From Clostridiaceae bacterium (lineage in GTDB: Bacteria > Bacillota > Clostridia > Oscillospirales > Acutalibacteraceae): a DNA stretch of 5,866 nucleotides. The stretch is taken from positions 1 to 5,866 of the forward strand of contig JAEDKI010000126.1 in the NCBI GenBank assembly GCA_016295895.1, read 5' to 3'. The position numbers and the translations under genes are program-made. Below, one piece after another: positions 5,116 to 5,866 of the stretch. The notes below the pieces were generated by a model. The model made no database searches, was not told the DNA's origin, and was given only the letters and a program-made list of their open reading frames with translations. Each line of letters opens with the position of its first letter. Position 1 is the stretch's first letter.

Positions 5116-5866
5116 TTATGCAAGCTCTGCAAAATACTTGATGGTTCTGACCATCTGGCTGGTGTAGGAGTTCTCGTTGTCATACCATGAAACAACCTGA
5201 ACCTCATAGAGATCGTCAGCGATCTTTGCAACCATTGTCTGAGTTGCATCGAAGAGTGAGCCGTATCTCATGCCGATAACGTCTGAAGAAACGATCTGAT
5301 CCTCGTTGTAGCCGAATGACTCTGAAGCAGCAGCCTTCATAGCGGCATTGATGCCTTCCTTGGTGATGTCAGCGCCCTTAACAACTGCGGTAAGGATTGT
5401 GGTTGAGCCTGTGGGAACGGGAACTCTCTGAGCAGAGCCGATAAGCTTGCCGTTGAGCTCGGGGATAACAAGGCCGATAGCCTTTGCAGCGCCTGTTGAG
5501 TTGGGAACGATGTTGGCAGCGCCTGCACGTGCTCTTCTGAGGTCACCCTTTCTGTGAGGACCGTCAAGAATCATCTGATCGCCTGTGTAAGCATGGATTG
5601 TGCTCATGATACCGCTCTGGATGGGAGCGTAATCGTTGAGAGCCTTAGCCATGGGAGCAAGGCAGTTGGTTGTGCATGAAGCGGCAGAAATGATCTGATC
5701 TTCAGCGGTAAGTGTATCTTCGTTAACTGAGAAAACGATTGTCTTGAGGTCGTTGCCTGCGGGAGCGGAAATAACAACCTTCTTTGCGCCTGCCTCGATG
5801 TGAGCCATGCTCTTCTCCTTTGAGCAGTAGAAGCCTGTGCACTCAAGAACAACGTCAACGCCGATT
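5116..5866 (-). CDS. gap: Glyceraldehyde-3-phosphate dehydrogenase, type I (5' end outside window)
   Basis: This is a glycolytic tetrameric enzyme that oxidises glyceraldehyde-3-phosphate with NAD and phosphate to 1,3-bisphosphoglycerate. The reading frame stays open to the window edge, giving 250 codons of about 335; the missing part is roughly the first 85 residues of the NAD-binding domain. Visible family marks are VVLECTGFY at the left of the fragment, the active-site SCTTN (catalytic Cys codon 5674-5676), STIHAYTGDQ with the catalytic His (codon 5593-5595), NIVPNSTGAAKAIG, and a C-terminal WYDNE segment near the end. The Pro in NIVPNSTG is the position linked with NAD-specific glycolytic forms, but the second marker (Asp near residue 32) is outside the window. 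Several stretches resemble streptococcal and other Firmicute GapA. The ATG at 5808 is internal and not the start. One small oddity is NENSYTSQ, where NEMSYTSQ is common. A strong terminator follows. Confidence 0.98.
   Translation of the reverse strand, partial: IGVDVVLECTGFYCSKEKSMAHIEAGAKKVVISAPAGNDLKTIVFSVNEDTLTAEDQIISAASCTTNCLAPMAKALNDYAPIQSGIMSTIHAYTGDQMILDGPHRKGDLRRARAGAANIVPNSTGAAKAIGLVIPELNGKLIGSAQRVPVPTGSTTILTAVVKGADITKEGINAAMKAAASESFGYNEDQIVSSDVIGMRYGSLFDATQTMVAKIADDLYEVQVVSWYDNENSYTSQMVRTIKYFAELA

Noticed and set aside
5806..5808. The ATG at 5808 as the start of a short 230-residue GAPDH.
   Set aside because: The frame continues upstream to the window edge with clear GAPDH sequence (VVLECTGFY), so the gene is cut by the edge and not truncated at 5808.

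Overview
The window is a compact run of chromosomal housekeeping genes, all on the minus strand. In transcription order (right to left) they are gap (cut by the right edge), rsuA, a cysteine-rich gene of unknown function, greA, lysS and a family-2 glycosyltransferase gene. Gene content, medium GC with AT-rich promoters, AAGGAG-type ribosome sites, and the GAPDH and GreA sequences all suggest a Gram-positive anaerobe of the Clostridia, perhaps a gut Oscillospiraceae/Ruminococcaceae relative. That placement is inferred from protein resemblance recalled from memory and was not tested by a search.

Right part (4226-5866): the C-terminal three quarters of a glycolytic GAPDH ends in a strong symmetrical terminator. 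Only 17 nt beyond it the small-subunit rRNA pseudouridine synthase gene begins, so rsuA probably depends on read-through or on a promoter not recognised here. rsuA is followed by a 76-bp structure with perfect 17-bp inverted arms. Its distal arm contains the ribosome site and GTG start of the next gene.

Middle (2755-3382): the unknown gene encodes a 283-residue protein with 18 cysteines, clustered at both ends. Four bases after its stop codon comes a textbook promoter (TTGACA, 17 bp, TATAAT) that must drive greA. greA ends at its own hairpin terminator.

Left part (1-2710): lysS encodes a lysyl-tRNA synthetase with an extra C-terminal tRNA-binding (Trbp111/MetRS-tail type) domain, giving 654 rather than about 500 residues. 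A rhamnosyltransferase-like GT2 gene starts 2 nt after the lysS stop and is probably translationally coupled to it. The last 47 nt hold no recognisable gene.

Functionally the genes cover glycolysis (gap), ribosome modification (rsuA), transcript elongation (greA), tRNA charging (lysS) and surface glycan synthesis (GT2). Apart from lysS-GT2 they look like adjacent units separated by their own signals rather than one operon. I see no mobile element, CRISPR array, RNA gene or convincing new multi-gene system. The points most worth following are the lysS domain fusion, the cysteine-rich unknown protein, and the hairpin covering that protein's start.
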